Translations under genes and position numbers: made by a program
The notes under the pieces: generated by a model
The model's database searches: none
What the model saw: only the letters and a program-made list of their open reading frames with translations
Told to the model about the DNA's origin: nothing
Origin: CAVQMB01 sp963713445
Lineage (GTDB): Bacteria; Pseudomonadota; Gammaproteobacteria; Competibacterales; Competibacteraceae
Assembly: GCA_963713445.1 (NCBI GenBank)
Contig: CAVQMB010000031.1
Location: 124,001 to 188,000 of the forward strand
Direction: 5' to 3'
Length of the DNA stretch: 64,000 nt
Shown here: one piece after another, positions 1 through 8,676 of the stretch
How the letters are laid out: each line of letters begins with the position of its first letter
Numbering within the stretch: the stretch's first letter is position 1

Positions 1-801
1 CCTTCGGCATCGAACTCGTCGAGCGCCTGCTGTAGTGCCAGCAGGCAGTGGGTAGGTGGCGTGAAGCGCCATTGACCGGTGCGTTCCATGTTGGCCCACT
101 GGTCATGCAAATCGAGGCTCAGCGAGTGGGCGTTACCGGCGGCCTGGTTCAGCGCGTCGTTGCGGACCAGGCAGAACCCTGTGCCGGGTACCCCTTCCAG
201 GCATTTGTTACTTGATGCCACAACGGCTTCGAAGGCCAGCTCACCGGCGTCCAGCGGCAAGGCGCCAAACGCGCTCATGGCATCGATCAGCAGCCGTCGC
301 CGATGGCGGGTGACCACTTCGGCCACCTGTTCTACAGGGTTGCGAATGCCCGAGGTGGTCTCGCAGTGGACCACGGCGACGTGTGTTATCCCCGCGTCTT
401 CAGTCAGCCGGCGCTCCAGCGCCGCAGCATCGACCGGAGTATCTTCCGGCCACTCGTGGGTCTGGTAATCCCGGCCCAGGTAGTCACACATCCTGGCCAT
501 GCGTTTACCGTAGGCGCCGTTAATCAGGATCAACAACTTACCGTCCCGCGGCACCAGGGTCGCGAGCATGGCCTCGACGACGAAGGTGCCGCTGCCCTGT
601 AGCGGTACACAAGTGTATTGGTCGGTACCGTTGACAATGGCTACCAGCCGGTTGCGAATACGCCGGTTGATCTCGATGAAGTGGCTCGTCGCGCGAGCCA
701 TAGTCATGCAGCATCGCCTTCTTGACGGTGGCCGAGGTCGTGAGTGGTCCTGGCGTCAACAGCCAGGGATCACCGGTTGGGGAGGCGGCAGGGCGGGTCA
801 T
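1..801 (-). CDS. phnW: 2-aminoethylphosphonate--pyruvate transaminase, 3' end outside window, one frameshift
   Basis: PLP-dependent class V aminotransferase that moves the amino group of 2-aminoethylphosphonate (AEP) to pyruvate, giving phosphonoacetaldehyde and alanine in the cytoplasm. The N-terminus reads LLTPGPLTTSATVKKAML, a PhnW hallmark. The PLP lysine lies in SSNKCLEG and is followed by GVPGTGFCLVRND. I translated the whole visible stretch: it is continuous except for one extra base near 688, after GSRDE, where the frame moves to HFIEINRR. Without the shift about 265 residues are visible of a family length near 360-370, so the C-terminus lies beyond position 1. It is transcribed away from the LysR gene at 900 across a 98-base shared control region. 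The frameshift may be a sequencing error, because all conserved residues downstream survive. Confidence 0.88.
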
Positions 802-899
802 GGACGACTCTCCTGAAGATCTGCAATGCGGGCGTTGCGCCTTTATAGCGTTCTCATTAACATAAATCCAATCGATGTTGTGAATAGTAATTATGGATC

Positions 900-1772
900 A
901 TGGCAATACATCATGCGCAGCTTCGCGCCTTTCACGCGGTTGCTACTGAAGGCAGTTTCACCCGTGCTGCCGGGGCGCTGCACCTGACCCAGCCGACCCT
1001 GTCGGATCAGGTCAAGGCGCTGGAGAGCCGCTACAGCATCCGGTTGTTTGAACGCCGCGGGCGAGGGGTGGAACTCACCGAGCTGGGCCGCCGCGTGTAT
1101 GCGGTGAGTCAGCGGCTGTTCGCCGCGCAGGTTGAGATCGAGCAACTGGTGAATGCTGCCCGCGAGCTCACCAGCGGCCAGTTACGGGTGGGTGCCGACG
1201 CACCGTACCTGGTACTGCCGTTGCTGGCCGTCTTCAAGCGCCGCTACCCGGGTATTACCTTGAATCTGACCTTCGGTAACTCGGAACAACTGCGGGCTGG
1301 ACTACTGGGCCGCCGCTGTGACGTCGTGGTGCTGCCCGAGGTCGAACCCGAGCCGCGGCTACATACCCTGGCGCTGGGACCGGATCGGCTGGTGGTATTC
1401 GTCGACCGCGGTCACCCATGGACCGGGCGCCGCAGTATCCGGCTGGCCGACCTGTCGTCGCAGCGCCTGATTCTGCGCGAGCCCGGGTCGACCACGCGGG
1501 CGCTGTTCGAGCGCGCCCTGGCGAAGGCGGGTGTGGTGCCGGCCGAGGTGCTGGAGATTGGCAGTCGGGAAGGCGTGCGCGAGGCCGTAGCCGCCGGTCT
1601 TGGCGTCGGCGTGGTGGCCGCCAGCGAATTGGGCAACGACAGTCGGTTACACGCCCTCGAGGTGCGCGATGCCGAATTGAGCCACACCGAGTTTGCGGTC
1701 TGTCTGGCCGAGCGGCGCGAAGTCGGCGCCGTGCGGGCGTTGTTTGAACTGCTGGCAGAACGGCGTCCCTGA
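900..1772 (+). CDS. LysR-family regulator, probable regulator of the AEP genes
   Basis: DNA-binding transcriptional regulator of 290 residues, the normal LysR length. The N-terminal winged helix-turn-helix (about residues 3-62) carries FTRAAGALHLTQPTLSDQVK, the typical LysR recognition helix. The remainder is the LysR substrate-binding domain, which binds a small effector. It starts at the ATG at 900 just inside the region divergent from phnW. LysR genes commonly regulate the gene they diverge from, so AEP or a related phosphonate as effector is a reasonable inference. LysR regulators beside phnW are known in several proteobacteria. Nothing in the sequence itself identifies the ligand. Confidence 0.85.
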   Translation: MAIHHAQLRAFHAVATEGSFTRAAGALHLTQPTLSDQVKALESRYSIRLFERRGRGVELTELGRRVYAVSQRLFAAQVEIEQLVNAARELTSGQLRVGADAPYLVLPLLAVFKRRYPGITLNLTFGNSEQLRAGLLGRRCDVVVLPEVEPEPRLHTLALGPDRLVVFVDRGHPWTGRRSIRLADLSSQRLILREPGSTTRALFERALAKAGVVPAEVLEIGSREGVREAVAAGLGVGVVAASELGNDSRLHALEVRDAELSHTEFAVCLAERREVGAVRALFELLAERRP

Positions 1773-1871
1773 GGCACGGCTAAAGTAGGCGATCCGGCGC
1801 CGCGGCGTTACACTAGAACGACAGACGAAACCAACTGGGCAATGCCATTGCCCCGGCGGAGGAGAGTAACG

Positions 1872-2351
1872 ATGCAGTTGACCATTGATGCCGTCGACTT
1901 CCGGCTATTGACGAGCGCCACGCAACAGGAACTGCTCAGCGTCCTGGCCGGCCAGTCGCTGGAACCCGCCAGGACGGTTCGCAAGACGCGCTACCGCTGG
2001 CGCAAGCCCACTGATCTCAATCCCGACCAGATTCCCCAGCTCATGCAGGGACTTGCCGACGAGCATCGCCGACGCGTGAAGGCGTTCGCCGACAGCGCCG
2101 AGGGCCGTATCGGCATGCAGGAACTGCTGGCGGCTACCGGCGATAGCGACTGGCACGTGCTGTCGTATTTCCAGAGTGTGGTGACCCGCAAACTGCGGCG
2201 GATTCTGGGCGACGACAGCAAGGCCGCCCACCTGATCGGCTGGGATTACGACTCGACCAAATGGAACGACGACCATACCGCGGTCGTCGATGGCGTCTAT
2301 TACGTCTCCCCAGTCACGGCCGCATCGCTGCGCCAGTATTTTAACGGCTGA
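1872..2351 (+). CDS. Conserved-looking protein of unknown function, 159 residues
   Basis: I do not recognise the family. The start is set at the ATG at 1872 because a strong ribosome-binding site (GGAGGAGAG) sits just upstream; an earlier in-frame ATG at 1842 would add ten Arg/Pro-rich residues and would place the site inside the gene. The protein is soluble, has no signal peptide and is rich in charged residues. It has a basic patch (KTRYRWRKP) near residue 38 and a YDSTKWNDDHTAVVDGVYYV segment near the end. It follows the LysR gene and converges on the phosphonate monoester hydrolase gene with only 8 bases between stops. Base composition and codon use look like the neighbours, so it is probably real. 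Confidence 0.6.
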   Translation: MQLTIDAVDFRLLTSATQQELLSVLAGQSLEPARTVRKTRYRWRKPTDLNPDQIPQLMQGLADEHRRRVKAFADSAEGRIGMQELLAATGDSDWHVLSYFQSVVTRKLRRILGDDSKAAHLIGWDYDSTKWNDDHTAVVDGVYYVSPVTAASLRQYFNG

Positions 2352-2359
2352 GTGGTGAG

Positions 2360-3904
2360 TCAGTAGCGCGGACCGCGGTGAGTCACCACGCCGCGGCGGG
2401 TCAGCAGGGTATTGCTCAGGGTGCGGTCGGTGTGAATCATGCGCCGGCTCAGGAGTTGCTGGGCACTGGCGAGCAGTGCATCGCGATAGGCCGGGTCGCT
2501 GGCCCGGTCGTACCGTTCGCCGGGATCTTCGGCCAGATCAAACAGCAGTGGGGGCAGGGCGCTGAAGTGTACATACTTGTAGCGCTCGCCGCGCAGCACG
2601 TTGAGCGTGCACTGGTCCGAGGTCAGCCCCAGCGCCTGCTCCGGACGCTGGGTCAGCGGGTCGCGGAAATCGTATTCCCAGTGCACGCTGTCGCGCCAGC
2701 GGGGCGGTGTTTCCCCGTTTAGCCATGGCAGCAACGGCACCCCGTCACACGCCGCCGGCACGTCTAAATCCAGCCATTCCAGGATGGTCGGCATAAGGTC
2801 GACCGATTCGGTAAAGGCCTCGACGCGGCGCCCGCGGGCGGACTGCCGGCGCGGCTCACGAATGATCAGCGGGATATGGTAGCTGGCGTCGAAATAGCCG
2901 CCCTTATTCCACAACCAGTGGTCGCCCAGCATCTCGCCGTGATCGCAGGTGAATACGATCAGCGTACGGTCGTATTCTCCGCTCGACCGCAGCCATTCGA
3001 TTATCCGCCCGAGTTGGGCGTCGACCTCGCTGATCAGCGCGCAGTAGCTGGCCCGCAACTCGCGGATGGTACGTTCGTCGACGTTCTGCAGCGCCACCGG
3101 GTGACCGCCGAGATAGCCAGGCCGCGACTGCTCGGCCAGCCACCAGCGCAGGAACGGATGCTGGGCGGCCTCCAGCGCCGGTTCAGCAGCGCGTTGCGGC
3201 AGCTCCATCGAGGCCGGATCATATTGGCTGTGGTAGGGCTCGGGGGCATAAAACGGTGGATGCGGACGCAGGAACACGGCATGTGCGAACCAGGGTTCGC
3301 CGCGCTGGCGCTCCAGATAGTCCAGCAGCCGGTCAGCAATCAAAGCGGTGTCGGAATCCTCGGCCCGGTACGGTGCAGGCAGGTGCTGCTGGCGGCCACC
3401 CTCGAGTACCGCCGGCGGTATGTAAACCGCGGCCGGATTGGCCGGCAGTGAATAGCCCTTGCGGGCCAGCTCGATCAGCCAGGGCCGGGGGTTGTTGTCG
3501 ACGAATTCGACGCCGACGCTAAACCCCGGCAGTACCCCTTGATAGCGGCGGGTCGCTGGGTCGGCCGGATCGCGGCCGCGCGGGTCCAGGCTGGTGTCGG
3601 TGTAGCCGAACAGCATCGGCTCGTAGCCGCCGCGGCGCGCTTCCAGGGCGATATTGGTGTGACGTGCGTCGAGCGGGGTGCCGTTCTTGATCGAGCGGTG
3701 ATTCATGGCATACAGCCCGGTCAGCAGGCTGGTCCGGGCTGGCCCGCAGGGAGCGCTCTGAGCGTAATGGTTGAGGAAACAGACGCCATCGGCGGCGAGC
3801 CGGTCAAGATGGGGGGTCCGGACTGCCCGATGGCCCAGTAGGGAAAGATAGTCGCCACGCCACTGATCGGCGGCGATCAACAGGACGTTACGGACCTCAG
3901 CCAT
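2360..3904 (-). CDS. Phosphonate monoester hydrolase (formylglycine sulfatase-fold enzyme)
   Basis: Alkaline-phosphatase-superfamily hydrolase of 514 residues that cleaves phosphonate monoesters, and often phosphodiesters or sulfate esters too. The nucleophile motif CGPAR at residues 53-57 fits the C-x-P-x-R rule for conversion of Cys53 to formylglycine. Asp13 in AADQWRGDYL and the later TCDHGEMLGDH segment supply metal ligands. The run SLLTGLYAMNHRS, the stretch PLDARH and the C-terminal HTDRTL tail match the rhizobial/Burkholderia phosphonate monoester hydrolases as I remember them better than ordinary arylsulfatases. It lies 8 bases downstream of the aldehyde dehydrogenase gene, so the two form an operon. 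With phnW nearby, release of AEP from AEP esters such as phosphonolipid head groups is a plausible role (inference). Confidence 0.8.
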   Translation of the reverse strand: MAEVRNVLLIAADQWRGDYLSLLGHRAVRTPHLDRLAADGVCFLNHYAQSAPCGPARTSLLTGLYAMNHRSIKNGTPLDARHTNIALEARRGGYEPMLFGYTDTSLDPRGRDPADPATRRYQGVLPGFSVGVEFVDNNPRPWLIELARKGYSLPANPAAVYIPPAVLEGGRQQHLPAPYRAEDSDTALIADRLLDYLERQRGEPWFAHAVFLRPHPPFYAPEPYHSQYDPASMELPQRAAEPALEAAQHPFLRWWLAEQSRPGYLGGHPVALQNVDERTIRELRASYCALISEVDAQLGRIIEWLRSSGEYDRTLIVFTCDHGEMLGDHWLWNKGGYFDASYHIPLIIREPRRQSARGRRVEAFTESVDLMPTILEWLDLDVPAACDGVPLLPWLNGETPPRWRDSVHWEYDFRDPLTQRPEQALGLTSDQCTLNVLRGERYKYVHFSALPPLLFDLAEDPGERYDRASDPAYRDALLASAQQLLSRRMIHTDRTLSNTLLTRRGVVTHRGPRY

Positions 3905-3912
3905 GACCGGGT

Positions 3913-5304
3913 TCAGGCGCCGGTGCGCAGGTGAAACGACTTGGGTCGGGTCAGCTGTTCGTAGCCGATCGCTGACAGCGTACAGCCGCAGCCTGAATCC
4001 TTGACACCGACCCAGGCCAGCGCCGGATCCAGGTAATCACAGCGGTTCATGAACCAGGTGCCCGTCTCCACCTGTGCGCCAATGCGAATCGCGGCCTCGG
4101 CATCGCGGGTCCAGACCGAGGCGGTCAGTCCGTAGGCGCTGTCGTTCATCAACCGGATGGCTTCGGCTTCGGTATCGACCGGCATGATGCCGATCACCGG
4201 GCCGAAGCTTTCTTCGGTCATCACCCGCATGGAGTGATCGACATCGACCAGCACCTGCGGTGCCAGGTAGGGCGTGCCCGGTGCCTCGGCGCCGAAAGCG
4301 CCGGGTTCGATCAGGGCCTTGGCGCCCGCGGCGACAGCGTCCTGGATCTGGCCGCGGACCAGATCGGCGGCCTGGGTACGCACCATTGGCCCAAGGGTGG
4401 TCGCGGCCTCCAGCGGGTTGCCCAGCCGATACTGGCGGGTCAGCTCGACGAAGCCGGCGATGAAGTCGTCATAGACGCTGCGGTCGACGTAGATACGCTC
4501 TATGCCGCAGCAGGACTGACCCGAGTTGAAGAACGCACCGTCCACCAGGCCGGCGATGGCCTGCTCCAGGTTCGCATCGGCTCGGACATAGGCCGGGTCC
4601 TTGCCGCCTAATTCCAGCCCGGTACCGATGAAGCGACTGCTGGCGGCGAGTTGTATGGCATGGCCGCCGGCAACCGAGCCGGTGAAGGCGACGAAATCGA
4701 CATTGGAATCACGGATCGCCTGCTCCACGCCGGCGTGGCTCACGTGCAGATACTGGAATACACCCTCGGGCAGGCCGGCGGCGCTCATGCATTCGGCGAA
4801 GCGCTCGGCGCACAGGGGCGTCTGGGCGGAATGCTTGAGCACGACCGCATTGCCGGCCATCAGCGCCGGTACCACGCTGTTGACGGCGGTGAGATAGGGG
4901 TAATTCCACGGTGCCACGGTCAGCACCACGCCCAGCGGTTCGCGGCGGATGAAACGGCGGAACCCGGGTTTGGCACCCGGGTCGATCTCGGCCAGCGCCT
5001 GCGGTGCGATCGCGATCATGTGGCGGGCACGTTCTTCGAGGCCGTTGATCTCGCCGCCGGCCGCGCCCAACGGCCGTCCCATCTGCCAACTGATTTCCTC
5101 GGCGATGGCCGTGCGGCGGGCCAGGAAGGCGTCGACAAAGGCGCTGAGCAGAGCCTGGCGCTCGCTGATTGGCAACTGCTTCCAGTCTTGTTGCGCCCGG
5201 TTCGCCTGTTTCAGGGTAGTGGCGATGGTGGCACTGTCGGCCAGTGGCCGCTCAAGGTAGACTCGGCCATCGACCGGACTGATACACTGCAGGCGTTCGC
5301 TCAT
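3913..5304 (-). CDS. NAD(P)-dependent aldehyde dehydrogenase, possibly acting on phosphonoacetaldehyde
   Basis: Class I/II-type aldehyde dehydrogenase of 463 residues. PWNYPYL near residue 132 begins the cofactor-binding region. Glu231 in LELGGKD is the general base and Cys265 in NSGQSCCGIER is the expected nucleophile. It opens a two-gene operon with the phosphonate monoester hydrolase. In the known PhnW-PhnY-PhnA route an aldehyde dehydrogenase oxidises phosphonoacetaldehyde to phosphonoacetate, and the neighbourhood suggests that job. From memory, PhnY has an arginine directly before the catalytic cysteine where this protein has serine. The substrate is therefore uncertain and a general aldehyde or semialdehyde dehydrogenase is the alternative. 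Confidence 0.8.
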   Translation of the reverse strand: MSERLQCISPVDGRVYLERPLADSATIATTLKQANRAQQDWKQLPISERQALLSAFVDAFLARRTAIAEEISWQMGRPLGAAGGEINGLEERARHMIAIAPQALAEIDPGAKPGFRRFIRREPLGVVLTVAPWNYPYLTAVNSVVPALMAGNAVVLKHSAQTPLCAERFAECMSAAGLPEGVFQYLHVSHAGVEQAIRDSNVDFVAFTGSVAGGHAIQLAASSRFIGTGLELGGKDPAYVRADANLEQAIAGLVDGAFFNSGQSCCGIERIYVDRSVYDDFIAGFVELTRQYRLGNPLEAATTLGPMVRTQAADLVRGQIQDAVAAGAKALIEPGAFGAEAPGTPYLAPQVLVDVDHSMRVMTEESFGPVIGIMPVDTEAEAIRLMNDSAYGLTASVWTRDAEAAIRIGAQVETGTWFMNRCDYLDPALAWVGVKDSGCGCTLSAIGYEQLTRPKSFHLRTGA

Positions 5305-5433
5305 TACACCACGCTCCGAAAATTGGACGAGGCGAAGTATGGTCGTGTGTCTACGTATTTCGCAACCGGGTTTCCCGGGGTGGGGGTGGCTGCCGGGAGG
5401 GCCGCGTCCGCAGCGTGATCAGGCTGACATTAG

Positions 5434-5467
5434 AAAAAAAGGGCGCGGTTGCGGCCGCGCCCCCGGG
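5434..5467 (-). terminator. Rho-independent terminator after the DUF1127 gene
   Basis: On the minus strand GGGCGCGG pairs with CCGCGCCC around a short loop and is followed at once by seven T residues. This is a textbook intrinsic terminator, 25 bases past the stop of the DUF1127 gene, and it closes that small operon. Confidence 0.9.
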
Positions 5468-5491
5468 GGCATATCACCTCGGGTGAATCTC

Positions 5492-5716
5492 TCATCCGCG
5501 GTGCAACGCCAGATCGCTGATGGTACGCGGCTGGCTGATCCGCTTGCTGCCGAAGTCCGCCACGGTCTTGCGCGCTTGCAGGCCGGCTACCAGCGATGGA
5601 ATGTTAGCCCGGTCGACGCCGATGTCATTCAGCAGGTAGTCGGGCATGGCTGACAACTGCCGCACGGCCTGCCGGCGTTCCCGATAACGCCGATACATTT
5701 GGATGAAGCTGTTCAT
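5492..5716 (-). CDS. DUF1127 (YjiS-like) small protein
   Basis: A 74-residue protein with the DUF1127 signature: a basic N-terminal segment (RRYRERRQAVRQLSAM) followed by DYLLNDIGVDRANI. Members are usually 40-75 residues, and some in alpha-proteobacteria bind RNA and affect phosphate or carbon metabolism. The molecular role here is unknown. It is the second gene of a small operon with the 28-residue miniprotein upstream and ends at a clear terminator. The divergent GcvA-type LysR regulator shares its upstream region, so it may control this operon (inference). Confidence 0.85.
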   Translation of the reverse strand: MNSFIQMYRRYRERRQAVRQLSAMPDYLLNDIGVDRANIPSLVAGLQARKTVADFGSKRISQPRTISDLALHRG

Positions 5717-5744
5717 GGCCTGATCTCCGGATCCGCGCTGCGGC

Positions 5745-5831
5745 TTAATGAACCGCGGTGATCAGCAGGGCAACCAGCATGAGCGCGCCAGCGTAGGCGA
5801 TACCGACTCGGGTAAGCGTATCGTTAAACAT
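5745..5831 (-). CDS. 28-residue single-pass membrane miniprotein
   Basis: This frame is below the usual size cut-off. It has an ATG eight bases after a perfect AAGGAG ribosome-binding site and ends at TAA, 28 bases before the DUF1127 start. The peptide begins MFNDTLTRVG and then has a hydrophobic stretch (IAYAGALMLVALLITAV), enough for one membrane span. No family is recognised. Small hydrophobic peptides upstream of DUF1127 genes may be stress or envelope proteins; that is inference. The strong translation signal and the lack of any other use for this DNA make expression likely. Confidence 0.6.
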   Translation of the reverse strand: MFNDTLTRVGIAYAGALMLVALLITAVH

Positions 5832-5947
5832 GTCTGTAACTCCTTGAAGTAACGTGTGTTGGGTGAACGTTGGTGCGCCGCACCATCTGTACTGAGGCGT
5901 ACTTTAGAGGAGTTGTGCGTTGAAATAAAACGATTGATGTTCATACT

Positions 5948-6931
5948 ATGCATGAGCAAATACTCATGGTAGAGACGATGGTCGTACGCTTTCCGCCGAT
6001 GGCCTCGCTGCGGGCCTTTGAATCGGCGGCGCGGCACCTTAGCTACACCAAGGCGGCTCAGGAACTGCACGTCACGCAGAGCGCTGTCAGTCACCAGATC
6101 AGGCACATCGAGGAACTCTGGGGGTTGAAGCTGTTTGAGCGCCAGGGCCGGCGTCTGCGGCTGACCGGGCAGGGGCAGACCCTGGTGCCTGTGGTGCGCG
6201 AATTTATCGAGCGGCTTACCAGCACGCTGCATGAACTCAGGGCCGAGGAGAAGCACGATTCGCTGCGGGTCAGCCTGTTGTCATCGTTCGCCTTCAAGTG
6301 GCTGGTGCCACGGCTGGGCCATTTCAATCAGCGCTATCCGGATATCGAGGTCTGGCTGTCGACCACCGAGGAACTGGTCGATTTTGCCGGGGATCAGGCC
6401 GATGTCGCCATTCGGCTGGGGCTGGGCGACTGGCCCGGCCTGCACAGTACCTTGTTGCTGCGGGAATATGTGTTCCCGGTCTGTAGCCCGCGTTTCCTGG
6501 AACGCTACAAGCCACCCGAGACGCCGGCGGATCTGCTCCGCTACCCGTTACTGCGGCGCTATACCCGGGACATCACGACCCGTTGGCGGGACTGGTTCGA
6601 GGCCGCGGGTGTGGATGTAAAACGCATGCCGCGCGGTACCCAGTTTTCAGACACGGGTATGACCATTCAGGCGGCACTCGACGATCAGGGCATCGCGTTG
6701 GCCCGCAGTGCCCACGTGGCCGACGATCTGGCGGCCGGAAGGCTGGTCAAGCTGTTCGATGTCTACTGTGAATCCAAAGTCGCGTATTACGTGGTCTGTG
6801 CGCTGGGCCGTGACAACGAACCGGCGATAAAGGCCTTTAGCGAGTGGCTCCAGGAAGAGGCCGCCAGCGCCCAGACTGAATTCGACGCCGTGGCCCATGG
6901 CGGCAAGCCGGCGTCCGTTGCGACCTTCTAG
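5948..6931 (+). CDS. GcvA-type LysR-family transcriptional regulator
   Basis: A 327-residue LysR regulator. The opening PPMASLRAFESAARHLSYTK and the ELHVTQSAVSHQIRHIEE recognition helix are typical of the GcvA subgroup. The effector domain carries FAFKWLVPRLGHFNQRYPDI and VAIRLGLGDWPGL, also characteristic of that group. Starts are possible at 5948, 5966 and 5978; the conserved family start (VRFPPMASL) favours 5978, but none has a strong ribosome-binding site. It is divergent from the miniprotein/DUF1127 operon. The extra 25 or so residues after the effector domain are not conserved in type. Its target is unknown. Confidence 0.85.
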   Translation: MHEQILMVETMVVRFPPMASLRAFESAARHLSYTKAAQELHVTQSAVSHQIRHIEELWGLKLFERQGRRLRLTGQGQTLVPVVREFIERLTSTLHELRAEEKHDSLRVSLLSSFAFKWLVPRLGHFNQRYPDIEVWLSTTEELVDFAGDQADVAIRLGLGDWPGLHSTLLLREYVFPVCSPRFLERYKPPETPADLLRYPLLRRYTRDITTRWRDWFEAAGVDVKRMPRGTQFSDTGMTIQAALDDQGIALARSAHVADDLAAGRLVKLFDVYCESKVAYYVVCALGRDNEPAIKAFSEWLQEEAASAQTEFDAVAHGGKPASVATF

Positions 6932-6990
6932 TACCACGGGTGGGCGGGTAGAATGTGCGCCCTATCTGCAATAGTCCCCAAGGAGTCACG

Positions 6991-8676
6991 TTGAAAGATC
7001 AGTTGCGGCAACTGCTCAGTGCGGCCGTCGAACAGCTGTGCCAGGCGCAGCAGTTGCCGGTTGCAACGCTGCCTGAAATCCAGGTCGAGCGGGCGCGCGA
7101 CCGGGCCCACGGTGATTTTGCCAGCAACATCGCCTTGATGCTGGCCAAGCCCGCCAGGCGACGGCCGCGACAACTGGCCGAGCAGATCGTGGCGGCACTG
7201 CCGCCTGGCGGCCCGGTCCAGCGCATCGAGATCGCCGGTCCCGGGTTTATCAACTTTTTTCTGGCGCCGCAGGCTTATCACGAGGTTCTGGATGCGGCTC
7301 TGGCCGAGGCGCAACGCTACGGCCACGGTCACAGCGGTGCCGGGCGTCGGGCCCAGGTCGAATTCGTCTCCGCCAATCCTACCGGTCCGCTGCATGTCGG
7401 CCATGGTCGCGGGGCCTCTATCGGCGACAGTCTGGCCCGGCTGCTGGCGGCTCAAGGCTGGCAGGTGACCCGTGAGTTTTATTACAACGACGCCGGGCAG
7501 CAAATCAACAACCTGACGTTGTCGGTGCAGGCCAGGGCCCGCGGTCTCGGGCCAGACCACCCGGACTGGCCGGCTGACGGGTACCGGGGCGATTACATCA
7601 CCGAACTGGCCACCGCCTATCTGGCCGGCGAAACGGTGGCGGCCGACGACCGTCAGGTGACGGCGGCGGGTGACGCCGACGATCTCGAAGCGATCCGGGC
7701 TTTCGCCGTGGCGTGGCTGCGGCGTGAACAGGACCGTGACTTGAAAGCCTTCGGGGTAAACTTCGATGTCTACTATCTGGAGTCTTCGCTTTACCAGGAC
7801 GGCAAGGTTGCGGCGACGGTGGAGCAACTGACCGAGCGCGGGCGCACCTATGAACGGGATGGCGCTTTGTGGTTGCGTACCACCGACTTCGGCGACGACA
7901 AGGATCGGGTGATGCGCAAGTCCGACGGCCACTACACTTATTTCCTGCCGGACGTGGCCTACCACGTCAACAAATGGCAGCGCGGCTTTGCACGGGTGGT
8001 CAACGTTCATGGTGCCGATCATCACAGCACGATTAATAGGGTGCGCGCGGGCCTGCAGGCCCTGGCTGCCGGTATCCCGCAGGGCTGGCCCGAGTATGTG
8101 CTGCACCAGATGGTGACCGTGATGCGCGGTGGCGAGGAGGTCAAGATCTCCAAGCGGGCTGGCAGCTACGTGACGCTGCGTGATCTGATCGACGAGGTTG
8201 GCCGTGATGCGACCCGGTTCTTCTTTGTCATGCGCAAGGTCGACTCTCAACTGGTGTTCGATATCGATCTGGCACGCTCGCAGTCGCTCGACAACCCGGT
8301 GTATTACATCCAGTATGCGCATGCCCGTATCTGCAGCGTGTTCCGCCAGCTCAGCGACCAGCAGCTGGTCCATGACAGCGCGCTCGGCCGGGCCAGTTAT
8401 CCGCGTTTGACCGAGGAGCACGAGACCCGGTTGATGGTGCTGCTGGAGCGTTATCCGGAAGTGATTGAGCAAGCCGCCAGCGCGCTGGAACCGCAACTGC
8501 TCAGTCAGTATCTGCGCGAGCTGGCCAACGGTTTGCATACCTATTACAGCGCCCATCAGTTCCTGGTGGCGGACGACAATCTGCGTAACGCCCGGCTTAA
8601 TTTGATTGCCGTGGTGCGCCAGGTGCTGGTCAACGGCCTGGGTTTACTGGGTGTAACGGCCCCGGAGGTGATGTGA
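6991..8676 (+). CDS. argS: Arginyl-tRNA synthetase
   Basis: Class I aminoacyl-tRNA synthetase that charges tRNA-Arg. The HIGH-type motif is HVGH at residues 135-138, in NPTGPLHVGHGRGA. The KMSKS equivalent is KISKRAG, and the C-terminal DALR anticodon-binding domain ends with the usual LLGVTAPEVM. I set the start at the TTG at 6991 because AAGGAG lies six bases upstream and the MKDQLRQLL start fits the family; a longer in-frame start at 6955 would add unconserved residues. The product is 561 residues, normal for ArgS, with no frameshift. It overlaps the SPOR-domain gene by four bases, a common gammaproteobacterial arrangement. Confidence 0.96.
   Translation: MKDQLRQLLSAAVEQLCQAQQLPVATLPEIQVERARDRAHGDFASNIALMLAKPARRRPRQLAEQIVAALPPGGPVQRIEIAGPGFINFFLAPQAYHEVLDAALAEAQRYGHGHSGAGRRAQVEFVSANPTGPLHVGHGRGASIGDSLARLLAAQGWQVTREFYYNDAGQQINNLTLSVQARARGLGPDHPDWPADGYRGDYITELATAYLAGETVAADDRQVTAAGDADDLEAIRAFAVAWLRREQDRDLKAFGVNFDVYYLESSLYQDGKVAATVEQLTERGRTYERDGALWLRTTDFGDDKDRVMRKSDGHYTYFLPDVAYHVNKWQRGFARVVNVHGADHHSTINRVRAGLQALAAGIPQGWPEYVLHQMVTVMRGGEEVKISKRAGSYVTLRDLIDEVGRDATRFFFVMRKVDSQLVFDIDLARSQSLDNPVYYIQYAHARICSVFRQLSDQQLVHDSALGRASYPRLTEEHETRLMVLLERYPEVIEQAASALEPQLLSQYLRELANGLHTYYSAHQFLVADDNLRNARLNLIAVVRQVLVNGLGLLGVTAPEVM

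Noticed and set aside
2360..3904. Choline sulfatase or ordinary arylsulfatase
   Set aside because: The residues around the nucleophile and the C-terminal HTDRTL tail fit phosphonate monoester hydrolases better, and phnW is close by.
4651..5418. 255-codon plus-strand frame
   Set aside because: It is a shadow of the aldehyde dehydrogenase gene and has no ribosome-binding site or recognisable domain.
6928..8556. 542-codon open frame on the minus strand
   Set aside because: It lies opposite argS, whose motifs and start are certain; the product has no family signal. High GC makes long antisense frames common.
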